A stretch of 64,000 nucleotides of DNA from Rhizobium giardinii bv. giardinii H152 (GTDB lineage Bacteria; Pseudomonadota; Alphaproteobacteria; Rhizobiales; Rhizobiaceae). The stretch covers positions 186 to 64,185 of the forward strand of contig NZ_KB902683.1 in NCBI RefSeq assembly GCF_000379605.1, read 5' to 3'. Positions 46,708-55,262 of this stretch are shown in pieces (position 1 is the first letter of the stretch; every line of letters begins with the position of its first letter). The translations under genes and the position numbers were made by a program. The notes below the pieces were generated by a model. That model searched no databases and had not been told where the DNA came from. It saw nothing but the letters and a program-made list of their open reading frames with translations.

Positions 46708-47883
46708 CTATTTCGTAACGAGTGGCGATGCGTGGCTAAAATCGCCGAGGACGGCGCGATCGTAGATGTTGTTGCGCGGCTCCTTGAGGCGCAGCCGGTA
46801 GACGCCGGAAAAGTCGAGGTCACGGGCGACGAAGATCGAGACCAGGTCGCCCTGGTGCTTCAGGAGTGTCGGCGGGATATTGATCGACTGTTCCACGGCA
46901 ATCGCGGCGGCCTGTTGTCCGGCACTCGTGGTGTTCTGCGCCTCGACATCGCCTTCCTGTAGTCGACCGTTCGCGTAGGAGCTCGCATCGCCGACGATCG
47001 ACAGCAAAATCGCGCTGCCGAAGCGTTCCCACCAATGCGTATCGACATAGCCATCCATGCCCGCACGACCGAGAGCATCCGTCGCAGGGGATGCAAGGGT
47101 AATGATCACTCCCGTCGGCGTCTTGGCGCGGTTCCACAGCACAAACAGACGTTTCTGACCGCGGCGAAGGCCCCCCCGATATTCGCCGACGACCTGCGTG
47201 CCCTTCTCCATCAGCACGACGCGGCCATTATCCGAGAGCACATCTCGGTTGATGAGGCAGCTTGCAAAGCCCGGCTGATCCGATGAGAGCGCCGTCTCCA
47301 GGACGCAGGGGATTGCGGTTCCCATCGCCACGATGAAATCCCGGTTGCCGAGCGTGCCGGCGCGCGAGCCCTGCAATTGCGTCGGTGTCAGCATCCGATC
47401 GAGGCGCTGATCTTCGTTTTCGGCCTGTGAACCGAGGGTGCCGGGATTGGCGTCGAGCGGAAGGTAGTTCGACGCCGCGCCCGAACTCTGTTCCGGGTTC
47501 CGGCGATTGGTCTGTGGCGCCTTTTCGCCACCATAGGCTATCACTGGCGCGCGCCGGGCAGCATCCAGCAGCTTGTCATCCTCGGTCGGCTCCCGCTCGG
47601 TCACCACAGGCGTCGGAAGTTGGACTTGCATCGGCGTTGTGACTGGCTGGACCGGTTCCTTGGCCGGCTCGAAATCCGACGTCTGGCGGATCACGACCCG
47701 TTCCGGCCGTGCACCTTCGACCGGTCCGTTCTGACCCCGCATCGACCAGAGGGCAAAAGCGACGAAAGCAACGATCGCCACGGTAACCGCGCCGCGTTTG
47801 AGGATCGGGTTGTTGTCTAGGCCACGGCCGGTCGATGTTTCCGCGCGCTCTCCAGGAATCCGGGTGTTGTCTTCCTCGGCCAT
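46708..47883 (-). CDS. virB10: VirB10 channel protein
   Basis: A 391-residue protein that bridges the inner membrane and the outer-membrane core of the channel. One membrane helix lies near residues 31-48 (AVTVAIVAFVAFALWSM), followed by a Pro/Glu-rich periplasmic linker and the C-terminal beta-barrel domain with LGNRDFIVAMGTAIPCVLET, LSDNGRVVLMEKGTQVVGEY and FVLWNRAKTPTGVIITLASP. AGGGAAGTTTC precedes the ATG. Spaced 9 nt from virB9 and 9 nt from virB11. Confidence 0.95.
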   Translation of the reverse strand: MAEEDNTRIPGERAETSTGRGLDNNPILKRGAVTVAIVAFVAFALWSMRGQNGPVEGARPERVVIRQTSDFEPAKEPVQPVTTPMQVQLPTPVVTEREPTEDDKLLDAARRAPVIAYGGEKAPQTNRRNPEQSSGAASNYLPLDANPGTLGSQAENEDQRLDRMLTPTQLQGSRAGTLGNRDFIVAMGTAIPCVLETALSSDQPGFASCLINRDVLSDNGRVVLMEKGTQVVGEYRGGLRRGQKRLFVLWNRAKTPTGVIITLASPATDALGRAGMDGYVDTHWWERFGSAILLSIVGDASSYANGRLQEGDVEAQNTTSAGQQAAAIAVEQSINIPPTLLKHQGDLVSIFVARDLDFSGVYRLRLKEPRNNIYDRAVLGDFSHASPLVTK

Positions 47884-47892
47884 GAAACTTCC

Positions 47893-48750
47893 CTATCGCG
47901 CTTCAGCGGGTTGCATCGTGACGACGCGCTCGACGGACGGTGACGTGGTGTTGGTTTGCGGGTTGATTCCGAGGCGATCGTGGGCCTCGTTGAACACGCA
48001 CAGAACGTCTCCGCCCCTGCGCAGAATGAACTTGCGGCTGATCGCGTGGACCAGCACCAGATTGCCGTCGACAGATTTCGGAACCAGACTCTCGGACTCG
48101 TCGGAATTTTCCACATAGATTGCCGGCATTTCCTGATTGCCGACAAAGGCGAAAGTCGTGACCTTGCCGTTGTCGTAGACCGCCTGCGGTTCGAGCGCGG
48201 CCGAGCCTTGCGCGGAATAGCGCCAGTTCCGCGGCCCGTAAGCCTCATGGAGGGCAAGAACCCGATCCGCTGCGCCGGCCTCAGCAGTTTGGGCACGGGC
48301 GGCAGCCTCAAGTCGTCGGCGTTGGGCCTCATCGGCGGGATAGCGATACTTGACGTAGAAATAGGTATTTTGCCCGGCTTCGACTGTTCCGTCACGCACC
48401 GTCAGTTCCATCTGATAGCTGCGCGTCGTTCCATCGCGTCTGCTCGTCACAACCGAGATATTGGTCACGGGCTGATTTTCGCGCGGTTTCAGGAACAGGA
48501 TGTTCCCGGCCGGTGCCACCTCCCATGCCACGCTGTTGCCGAGCGCCACGTGAGCGATCTCCTCGTCGGCGGCAAATTCGACCTGAACCGAGGACCGCAA
48601 GGTGCCGACGATCCTTGTGATATTGTAGGGCTGATAGTCCACGAAGCGGATGCGGCCGTCCTGCGATGCACCGCGGGGAATTTCCAGCGCAAACGCCGTC
48701 GGGGAAAGACCGAAGGTCAGAGCAAGGACGATCAGGAGTGTCTTTCTCAA
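47893..48750 (-). CDS. virB9: VirB9 outer-core protein
   Basis: A 285-residue exported protein (signal peptide RKTLLIVLALTFGLSPTAFA). It contains IRFVDYQPYNITRIVGTLRS, VALGNSVAWEVAPAGNILFL and the C-terminal VirB7/VirB10-binding part with PAIYVENSDESESLVPKSVD. The start is unusual: a TTG that overlaps the virB8 stop (TTGA), with GGAGG eight bases upstream, so virB9 is translated by coupling to virB8. Confidence 0.93.
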   Translation of the reverse strand: MRKTLLIVLALTFGLSPTAFALEIPRGASQDGRIRFVDYQPYNITRIVGTLRSSVQVEFAADEEIAHVALGNSVAWEVAPAGNILFLKPRENQPVTNISVVTSRRDGTTRSYQMELTVRDGTVEAGQNTYFYVKYRYPADEAQRRRLEAAARAQTAEAGAADRVLALHEAYGPRNWRYSAQGSAALEPQAVYDNGKVTTFAFVGNQEMPAIYVENSDESESLVPKSVDGNLVLVHAISRKFILRRGGDVLCVFNEAHDRLGINPQTNTTSPSVERVVTMQPAEAR

Positions 48751-49418
48751 TTGATGGCCTCCGGATCGGCTCGATATTCGCTGACAGCGAAGCCCAGGGG
48801 ATTGACCAGCCGGTCGGTGGACGACATCGGCGCATTGACGTAGGAAAAGGTGAGCGTCGCCACCCAGTGCGAGCTACGCACATCGTCTCCGCGGGTGATT
48901 ATTCGCATGTAGCGCACAGAGGTCACGGTGGCATTGATCAGGGAGATGGAAACAATGCTGATGCGCGCGGTGGCGTTGCGGCCGTAAACATTCTGCGGAG
49001 AGTCCGGATTGCTGCCCCGGTAGACCGCTGAAAAGCGGGCCTGCTCCGGCTGGGTCGACAGCAAGGCAACAGTGCGGAAGTTCTCCTCTGCCTCGCTCCA
49101 GACGTAGCCTTCTCGCGCTCGTACATACCTCGCCGCGAAATATTTGGTGACGGCCTCATCGTAGGTGCCGGCGGTGGATGTCAATGCCGAAACGACATCG
49201 ACGATGCCCGTGGAATTATCGACGCGCACCACGAAGGGTTCCACCGTTTTCAAGGGGGTGAGCGCTGCAATGGCAAAGACGGAGGCAGCCGCCAGGACAC
49301 TGGCACAGCCAGCAACGAGCCAGGCAATACGGGCTGAGCGCTCCATCTGGATCAGCCGATCCTGATCGAACCGGCGGGCCTTGTCGAAATAGCTCTTGAG
49401 ATTATCGGGAGTCACCAC
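48747..49418 (-). CDS. virB8: VirB8 inner-membrane protein
   Basis: A 223-residue protein with a short cytoplasmic tail (DNLKSYFDKARRFDQDRLIQ), one membrane helix (ARIAWLVAGCASVLAAASVF) and a periplasmic NTF2-like domain (EPFVVRVDNSTGIVDVVSAL, YVWSEAEENFRTVALLSTQP, VRYMRIITRGDDVRSSHWVA). VirB8 nucleates the inner-membrane complex. I use the GTG at 49418, one base after the virB7 stop with GAGGG upstream; another GTG follows at once, and an ATG at 49457 would overlap virB7. Confidence 0.9.
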   Translation of the reverse strand: MVTPDNLKSYFDKARRFDQDRLIQMERSARIAWLVAGCASVLAAASVFAIAALTPLKTVEPFVVRVDNSTGIVDVVSALTSTAGTYDEAVTKYFAARYVRAREGYVWSEAEENFRTVALLSTQPEQARFSAVYRGSNPDSPQNVYGRNATARISIVSISLINATVTSVRYMRIITRGDDVRSSHWVATLTFSYVNAPMSSTDRLVNPLGFAVSEYRADPEAIN

Positions 49419-49419
49419 G

Positions 49420-49704
49420 TCACTTGCCCTCACAGGGGCGGTAAGAAACGTCGACATCGACAAGGGCAAAGGCGGCTGGCACGACCGGGACCGTTTCCAC
49501 CGCATAGGAAGCAACAGGGTCCGCCGTGCCCGTGGGGACGGCCTTGGATGTAAACTGCTTCAGTTTGCTTGTGTCTTCCCACTGCCACATGGACCGGTTC
49601 AAAGGCCGGCGGGAGTAGCCGTCGCATTTGGGAAGCCGGTGTAACGTCGAGCCGCAGCCGCAAAGCGCCCCGGTGATGAGAACCAACGAAACGATGCGAA
49701 GCAT
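49420..49704 (-). CDS. virB7: VirB7-like lipoprotein
   Basis: A 94-residue lipoprotein: MLRIVSLVLITGALCGCGST contains a lipobox (ALCGC), so the mature Cys would be lipidated. It is larger than the Agrobacterium VirB7, with a further region WEDTSKLKQFTSKAVPTGTA and a C-terminal DVDVSYRPCEGK. VirB7 anchors VirB9 in the outer membrane. Position between virB6 and virB8 supports this. The frame stays open upstream, but the lipobox fixes the start at 49704. Confidence 0.8.
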   Translation of the reverse strand: MLRIVSLVLITGALCGCGSTLHRLPKCDGYSRRPLNRSMWQWEDTSKLKQFTSKAVPTGTADPVASYAVETVPVVPAAFALVDVDVSYRPCEGK

Positions 49705-49742
49705 GCGGAAACAACCTGTTGCTTTTTGCGAGGGAGCAGCCG

Positions 49743-50675
49743 TCATTCGACGCCTCGCGGTCTCAACCGACGCCCGACGGAGCTTGCCCCGCGCCCGACC
49801 GCACTTACGGTATGCGAGGCTGCCCGCGTCAGCGTGCTTTCGTGAGCATCCCGAGCGGCACCAAATCCGTAAGTGAGGGACGCCCCGCCTGCCGCGAGCG
49901 CCGACGCAATACCTGGCAGTTGATAGAAGACGTAAAAAGCAGCAAGGCAGATGGCGCAAAGCGCGATCGGGCGCATCAGAAGGTCGGTATAGCTTTCAAT
50001 CGCCGTGAAGGTCGCGTCGATGCAAGTGATCAACAGCGAACCGACCGCAACGACCAAGATCTGCAGTATGACGAAATTGGCAAGCTGGCCGATCCAGGCC
50101 TCGGTGAATCGGCGGGTGGACTGAAACATCGCAAGTGCGATGAAGATCGGGCCGATCGCAAGCACGATGGCGAGTGCCAGCCGCGCATAGAGCGAAACGA
50201 TATAACCAATCGTCGCCACGATGACACTCGCGCCAATTACCATTATCCCACCAGTGCCAGTGACGATGTCGACCGGCCAGGAAGCATGCGACCAGATCTC
50301 TTGGGCGCACTTCTGCCCCTTGTCGAGCAGGCTATCGAACGTGGAGGCGCTCGGGGTCGTGCCCGTGTTCAGCGCTTGGGAAAGCTCTTTGGGCAGTGTC
50401 TCGAAGAAAATATCGGCCACATAGACCTGATACTGGTTGGCATTCCTTACCAGCATGACGATGATCGCAAGCTTCATTGCCCGAAACGCAAACTCAAGCA
50501 TAGGCTCTTGAACGGAACCCCGCAGCACAATGTAGCCGTAAAGCACCACGTAGAGGGTCAGCGCCGCGGTGAGCGGACCGGTGACCCAGTTTGCAATGTT
50601 CGAGGTGCCAGAGGAGATAAAGGTTTCCACGGGCATTTTGAACTGGCCGTCGACGAAGCTGAAGACTTGATACAT
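49743..50675 (-). CDS. virB6: VirB6 polytopic channel protein
   Basis: A 310-residue protein with about six membrane helices (for example VTGPLTAALTLYVVLYGYIV, MKLAIIVMLVRNANQYQV, ASVIVATIGYIVSLYARLAL and AIVLAIGPIFIALAMFQSTR, then the conserved WIGQLANFVILQILVVAVGS). VirB6 forms part of the inner-membrane channel. GGAGG lies 7 bases before the ATG at 50675. It follows the eexN gene by 3 bases. Confidence 0.93.
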   Translation of the reverse strand: MYQVFSFVDGQFKMPVETFISSGTSNIANWVTGPLTAALTLYVVLYGYIVLRGSVQEPMLEFAFRAMKLAIIVMLVRNANQYQVYVADIFFETLPKELSQALNTGTTPSASTFDSLLDKGQKCAQEIWSHASWPVDIVTGTGGIMVIGASVIVATIGYIVSLYARLALAIVLAIGPIFIALAMFQSTRRFTEAWIGQLANFVILQILVVAVGSLLITCIDATFTAIESYTDLLMRPIALCAICLAAFYVFYQLPGIASALAAGGASLTYGFGAARDAHESTLTRAASHTVSAVGRGASSVGRRLRPRGVE

Positions 50676-50678
50676 GGT

Positions 50679-50906
50679 TCAGCCTCCAAGCGATTTGCGC
50701 ATGCGCTCAAGACGCAGCTTCCAATCCGCAGCATCAGCGTTCCGGCAATTGGGCGCCTCCCGTAGCTCGCCGGGATTGTTGCGGCATTCCTTCAGGACCT
50801 TCGAAAGCAGAGCCTCATCAGCCTCGTCGACCGTATAGGTTCTTTCCGTCTGGCCGGAGCAAGCCGAGAGGGCAACCGCAATTGTTCCAACAAGCGCATA
50901 TTTCAT
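50679..50906 (-). CDS. eexN: EexN-type entry-exclusion lipoprotein
   Basis: A 75-residue lipoprotein, MKYALVGTIAVALSACSGQT, with lipobox LSAC, then DEADEALLSKVLKECRNNPG and APNCRNADAADWKLRLERMR. The EexN family sits in virB-type operons and is thought to block transfer into cells that already hold the element. The ATG overlaps the virB5 stop (ATGA). Position between virB5 and virB6 is as in related systems. Confidence 0.82.
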   Translation of the reverse strand: MKYALVGTIAVALSACSGQTERTYTVDEADEALLSKVLKECRNNPGELREAPNCRNADAADWKLRLERMRKSLGG

Positions 50907-51604
50907 TTGAGCGCCTCTGCCATTGCGTCCATGCGTTTGCGCCAATCCTCTGCCTTTCGCTGGTCATCGACCTGTACCTGTGCCTGTTGCATCATCTGCA
51001 GGCCCTGCATGCGAAGCACGTCGGTTTGCAGGAATGCCGTCTCCGCCTGTAGCCGAGCCTGGAGATCGGCGATGTCCTTGGCGTCCGCTGCGCGCGATAT
51101 CTGCTGGCGCAGCTGATCGATGCCGTCGATGCGTTTGGTGGCCGCATCGTAGATCTGCTGACCGAGGCTCATCTGGCCGGCATTCTGGTTCTGGACACGC
51201 GCCAGTTCCTGTGCGTAGAAATCATTGGCGCTCGGACGATAGGTCGAATTGTCCTCAAGGAATCTCGAAGCGGCGCGCCCGAAGGCTCCGCTGCCGGATC
51301 CCTTCAGCAAGCCTTCTATGGCATTGAAATCCTGGGGTAATGCCTTGCGGATCGACGGGGCGTTCAGCAGGCTTGCGACGTCGGCCATGTCGGTGATCTT
51401 GTTCAACGATCCATACAGCTGTTCAGCCTGCTGGAGCTGCTCGTGGAGCGTGTCGAGCTGAGACTTCAGCTGCGTGATGCTCTCGATCTGCTTGGCGATC
51501 GCCGTCTGGTCGATCACCGGGATACCCTGTGCGCATGCCATTGCGGCCGGCCACAGGAAAGCTGTCGCTGCAAGAGCAACCCGTATCCTGCTCGCGTCCA
51601 TCAT
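50903..51604 (-). CDS. virB5: VirB5 minor pilin/adhesin
   Basis: A 233-residue exported protein (signal peptide to about residue 25, ATAFLWPAAMACAQ). The mature part is helical, with DQTAIAKQIESITQLKSQLD and TLHEQLQQAEQLYGSLNKIT, typical of VirB5/TraC-type pilus-tip proteins, and a C-terminal helical bundle of QAQVQVDDQRKAEDWRKRMD. GAAGGAGAACGGG lies before the ATG pair; the first ATG overlaps the virB4 stop. Coiled-coil content is high. Confidence 0.9.
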   Translation of the reverse strand: MMDASRIRVALAATAFLWPAAMACAQGIPVIDQTAIAKQIESITQLKSQLDTLHEQLQQAEQLYGSLNKITDMADVASLLNAPSIRKALPQDFNAIEGLLKGSGSGAFGRAASRFLEDNSTYRPSANDFYAQELARVQNQNAGQMSLGQQIYDAATKRIDGIDQLRQQISRAADAKDIADLQARLQAETAFLQTDVLRMQGLQMMQQAQVQVDDQRKAEDWRKRMDAMAEALK

Positions 51605-53973
51605 CCCGTTCTCCTTCGTTGCTGAAACACCGGTAGCCAGTCCTCACGCCGATCACCGACCTCCGCCCTGATCGCCTCGGCGAGTTCGACACTCGCGGTT
51701 CGGCCGGACAATATGTCGAGCTCGTCATCGAAGCCTCTGAGGTTGAGCTCTGCGACGACGCTGTTATGCCCTTGCTTGACGATGAACCGGCGGCTTTCGA
51801 TCGAAAGGTCGCGCGAGACGAGTTCGAACTCCCGCTCGGTCAGTTTGAAACCGTCGACGTAGTCGGCATGATCGCCCCGCGGATTGGGAAGGAAGATCTG
51901 AGTCGGGCACTGCTCGATGATGGTGTGGGCGATCGGCGAGACAATGGCGTCGCGCGGGCTCTGGGTCGCAAACAACATCAGCCCGTTCTGTTTGCGGATC
52001 GTCTTGAGCTTGTTCTGGGCGAGATCGCGAAAGCCTTCGTCCTGGAGGGCCTTCCAAAATTCGTCGATCACGATGATGATGCGACGCCCGTCAACCAGCT
52101 GCTCGATGCGGAAGAACAGATAGTCCATCAACGGTGTCCGGATTTCCTCGTTGTCGAGGAAATCGGTCATGTCGTAACCGATGAATTTCGCGCCAATACC
52201 GATGTCGTCGGTCTCGTTGTCGAATACCCAGCCAAGCGGACCTCCCCTCTCCCACCTGCGCAACCGCGAGGCGATGCCCTCGGGATCGGTGTTGTCGAGG
52301 AAAGTGCGCAAGGCGCCGATAGAGCGTCTTTCGACCGGCAGATCCGCAAGGCCGTCGACGGCCCCGGCGATGTCGTGCAACTCGGTGACCGTGAGCTCAC
52401 GTTTCGCCGATCCGACCAGTTTGCCGATCCAGCGTGAGAGAAACACCCTGTTTTGCGCGGTGAGCTTAAGTGCCTTCAGCGGCGCGCAGCCGGTGGCAAG
52501 ACCGTTCCTGAGCGGCAGATAGCGGCCACCCGCTGCCCGGACGAAAAGGTCTGCGCCGCGATCCTTGTCGAAAAAGATCATGTGGGGATCATGTTTTTCG
52601 AGCTGGGAAAGCATGAAATTCAGGAGCACTGTTTTGCCCGTGCCCGAGGGTCCGCAGACGAATGTGTTGCCAAGATCGCTGTGATGGAAGTTGAAGTAGA
52701 AAGGTGAGCCGGACGCCGTTTTTAGCATGGCGACTGCGGGTCCCCATTCGTTGCCGTCCTTCTGGCCGGTCGGATAGGTATGATAGGGAGACAGTGCTGC
52801 GAAATTTCGTGACGTTATTGCTCCGGATCTTGCGCGGTAACGGAAATTGCCTGGCAACTGCCCCCACCAGGCGGCTTCGAGCCCAAGATCCTCGCGGGCG
52901 ACCACCGCTCCGCCGTTGGTAAGCTGGGCTCGCGCTTTCGCCATGTTTTCGGTGAGCTGCTTCACCGAGGGCGCGAAGACCGACAGCGCAAGATAGTGTT
53001 CTCCCAGGACGAAGCGGTTCGATTCCAGATCGTCCATGGCGTCGCCGAGCTCTTCAATCTGCGACGCCGCCTTGTCGCCGGCACTGACCATCTGGTTTTG
53101 CTTGCGGCCCAGGATGGTGCGGGCATCGGCTTTCGATGCGAAAGCGAAAGATTGCGTCAGGATAAGCTCGAACGGCGCCGTCAGGATGCCGTCGAGCATG
53201 CCGCTGCGCGCGGTGGCGGGATATTCCTTGAGCCCGAATATACCGGCGTAGCGCGTGTCGGCCTCATGGCGGATCTCGACGGTCTCGCGACCAAAAATGA
53301 CCCGATCCGAGTAGATCGCCGAGGAAATCCTGCCCTCAGTCAATGGGACGCGCTCGCGCCGGCCTCCCACGATCTCGTGCAGCATCTCGCTCGGTTCGGA
53401 AAACAACATACCATCCTGTTCGTAGAGGGACAGTACGCGAGCCTCGAAGCGCTTCAGGCCCGCCGTGATGTCGGATACCTTGTCGCGCAGGTGCTTCAAG
53501 GCATTCTCATCGAGTTCGACGTCGCAGCGACGTGCCCTGCGCAGGCGGGGAAGCAGGTTGGCGGCCTTTTCGGCGGGATCTAAACCGGGATGCCAGACCA
53601 GCGATAGGTAAAGGTCGTTGCGAAAAAGGTCCTCACCGATCATGCGCTCGCGGTACCTTGAATTGAGCCCTTCAGAGAAGGGATTGGCGAACTGCCCTTG
53701 CGGATAGTCGTTGTCGCGACGGCGAACGACGTGCGTCCAAAGCGCGAGGCGCTCATCGGCGATGTTCCGGTAGAGTGTGTTCAGCTCGCGGTGCAGGCTG
53801 TTGAGTTCCAGGACATCGGCGGTTTCGAACGACACGCCGCCGACCGCGAGCACCACCATCAGCGCCCTGGAATCGAGCGCGATCGCTGCCTCATCGATGT
53901 GGCGCACGTAAGGAATGAAGGTTTCCGGCCCGAGTTCGCGGGACCGAAGCGTTGCGTTGCTAGGCAAGGCCAA
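51601..53973 (-). CDS. virB4: Type IV secretion ATPase VirB4
   Basis: A 790-residue ATPase of the secretion channel. The N-terminal VirB4 domain is followed by NTFVCGPSGTGKTVLLNFML (Walker A, about 438-446), FFDKDRGADLFVRAAGGRYL, a Walker B-like RRIIIVIDEFWKALQDEGF (about 630) and FATQSPRDAIVSPIAHTIIE. It reads from a TTG at 53973 that overlaps the virB3 end by 14 nt, with AAAGGGA upstream. The length is normal. Confidence 0.94.
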   Translation of the reverse strand: MALPSNATLRSRELGPETFIPYVRHIDEAAIALDSRALMVVLAVGGVSFETADVLELNSLHRELNTLYRNIADERLALWTHVVRRRDNDYPQGQFANPFSEGLNSRYRERMIGEDLFRNDLYLSLVWHPGLDPAEKAANLLPRLRRARRCDVELDENALKHLRDKVSDITAGLKRFEARVLSLYEQDGMLFSEPSEMLHEIVGGRRERVPLTEGRISSAIYSDRVIFGRETVEIRHEADTRYAGIFGLKEYPATARSGMLDGILTAPFELILTQSFAFASKADARTILGRKQNQMVSAGDKAASQIEELGDAMDDLESNRFVLGEHYLALSVFAPSVKQLTENMAKARAQLTNGGAVVAREDLGLEAAWWGQLPGNFRYRARSGAITSRNFAALSPYHTYPTGQKDGNEWGPAVAMLKTASGSPFYFNFHHSDLGNTFVCGPSGTGKTVLLNFMLSQLEKHDPHMIFFDKDRGADLFVRAAGGRYLPLRNGLATGCAPLKALKLTAQNRVFLSRWIGKLVGSAKRELTVTELHDIAGAVDGLADLPVERRSIGALRTFLDNTDPEGIASRLRRWERGGPLGWVFDNETDDIGIGAKFIGYDMTDFLDNEEIRTPLMDYLFFRIEQLVDGRRIIIVIDEFWKALQDEGFRDLAQNKLKTIRKQNGLMLFATQSPRDAIVSPIAHTIIEQCPTQIFLPNPRGDHADYVDGFKLTEREFELVSRDLSIESRRFIVKQGHNSVVAELNLRGFDDELDILSGRTASVELAEAIRAEVGDRREDWLPVFQQRRRTG

Positions 53974-54298
53974 AGTCCCTTTCGTCGTAGCGTCTGGTGA
54001 GCCTTAGGGGCGAAAGCGTGGCGCCACCCCAGTATGACGTGTTGCGCGAACGGCCGCGGGTCTCGATCCAAGAAAGGAGGATGCGGAACATGTTATGGTC
54101 ATGTTTGACCAGCGTGCGAAACAGGAAATGGAAGACGACGCCGACAAGCGCGTAGGCGAGCGATCCGGCCGTAATGTAGAGGATCGTCGTCAGCATGACG
54201 TTCAGGCCCATCGCCTCCATCGTCACCCCGCCAATCATGGCCGGGCGGGTGCAGGCAAGGAACAGGATGTCCTCCTCGATGCTGGCGGCTTTGGCCAT
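53960..54298 (-). CDS. virB3: VirB3 inner-membrane protein
   Basis: A 112-residue protein, MAKAASIEEDILFLACTRPA, with the VirB3 membrane hairpin (NVMLTTILYITAGSLAYALV, VVFHFLFRTLVKHDHNMFRI) and a Trp/Arg-rich tail. VirB3 works with VirB4 in pilus assembly. Start at 54298, five bases after the virB2 stop with GGAGG upstream. Its last bases overlap virB4. Confidence 0.88.
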   Translation of the reverse strand: MAKAASIEEDILFLACTRPAMIGGVTMEAMGLNVMLTTILYITAGSLAYALVGVVFHFLFRTLVKHDHNMFRILLSWIETRGRSRNTSYWGGATLSPLRLTRRYDERDFGLA

Positions 54299-54303
54299 GG
54301 CGT

Positions 54304-54603
54304 TCAGCCTCCGACGATCGTGTTCACCAGCTCGGTAGCGCCGAAAATTCCGCCGATACCGATGATCCAGAAGCCGGCGCGACGCAGATCCATATAGCCG
54401 AACATCCAGGCAATGCAGATAATGATGACGGCAATGATGGCGAGCAGGCGGGCGATGTTGCCGGTCAACATGGTGACGATGTTTTGCAGGACGGTTTCGA
54501 CACCGGCCGCCTGGGCAAAGGCCGGCTCGACCAGGCACGCAACGATGGCTGCTGCCATCAAGGCAGACGCCGCGAGAGGGCGAAGATTGGCTTTCAAGAT
54601 CAT
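54304..54603 (-). CDS. virB2: VirB2 pilin
   Basis: A 99-residue prepilin: a long signal sequence (RPLAASALMAAAIVACLVEP, cleaved near AFAQAAG) followed by two hydrophobic helices (NIARLLAIIAVIIICIAWMF and AGFWIIGIGGIFGATELVNT), the standard layout of VirB2-type pilins. The ATG overlaps the virB1 stop codon (ATGA). Confidence 0.9.
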   Translation of the reverse strand: MILKANLRPLAASALMAAAIVACLVEPAFAQAAGVETVLQNIVTMLTGNIARLLAIIAVIIICIAWMFGYMDLRRAGFWIIGIGGIFGATELVNTIVGG

Positions 54604-55259
54604 TCACTTTGCTCCGATCGATCATTTTGAAAGACGAGAACCGAAGACCGCCGCTGGGCGTTGAAGACGTTCCATGAGGTGGCTTCATCGGCTTGGGGAA
54701 GAGACTTTGCGACTGACCCCTCTTGTGCGTCTAAGGGCTCATCGACAGGGGCTTCATCGCGCAACCCGGCGATGGAAAGCGATGCCAGCTTGGGGAGCAA
54801 CCGGACCATTTCCTGGCGGACCTGCTCGTCATATCGGACCATATTATCGATAGACGGGTCGTCTCGGCCGTAATAGCACTGAAGCATCACCGTTTCGGCG
54901 TGTGCTGCATTGGCGCCCGCACGCAATGCAAGGCGATAGTATCCGTCGAGGAGAGTGGCCGTTGCCTTGAGGTTCCGGCACGGATCGAACGCATCCGATA
55001 TCGAGAGTTTCAGCTTGCGCAGTTCCTCCATGCCGATTCCGCCAAGGCCGAGTTGGATGTCCTGGTGATCCGCAGCGAGTGCGGTAGCGCGCTCAATTGC
55101 CTCGGCCTTGGATGTGGGTTGTACGCGAAGAGGCAAGCCGCTGTTGATACGAATCGCGAAGGGTTTGAAGTGACTCTCGAGACTGACGACGGCGGCGAGC
55201 GTTCTGACGCCCACCAAGGGTGCGCAGGTCTGCGCGAGGTCCACGAAAGCGACGGCCAT
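54600..55259 (-). CDS. virB1: VirB1 lytic transglycosylase
   Basis: A 219-residue protein of the SLT family that locally opens peptidoglycan for the secretion channel. The catalytic Glu is in AAVVSLESHFKPFAIRINSG (about residue 28), and later blocks GLGGIGMEELRKLKLSISDA, FDPCRNLKATATLLDGYYRL and QCYYGRDDPSI are typical. There is no obvious signal peptide, so export is uncertain. It is separated by 3 bases from the TrbM-like gene upstream. Confidence 0.92.
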   Translation of the reverse strand: MAVAFVDLAQTCAPLVGVRTLAAVVSLESHFKPFAIRINSGLPLRVQPTSKAEAIERATALAADHQDIQLGLGGIGMEELRKLKLSISDAFDPCRNLKATATLLDGYYRLALRAGANAAHAETVMLQCYYGRDDPSIDNMVRYDEQVRQEMVRLLPKLASLSIAGLRDEAPVDEPLDAQEGSVAKSLPQADEATSWNVFNAQRRSSVLVFQNDRSEQSE

Positions 55260-55262
55260 CGA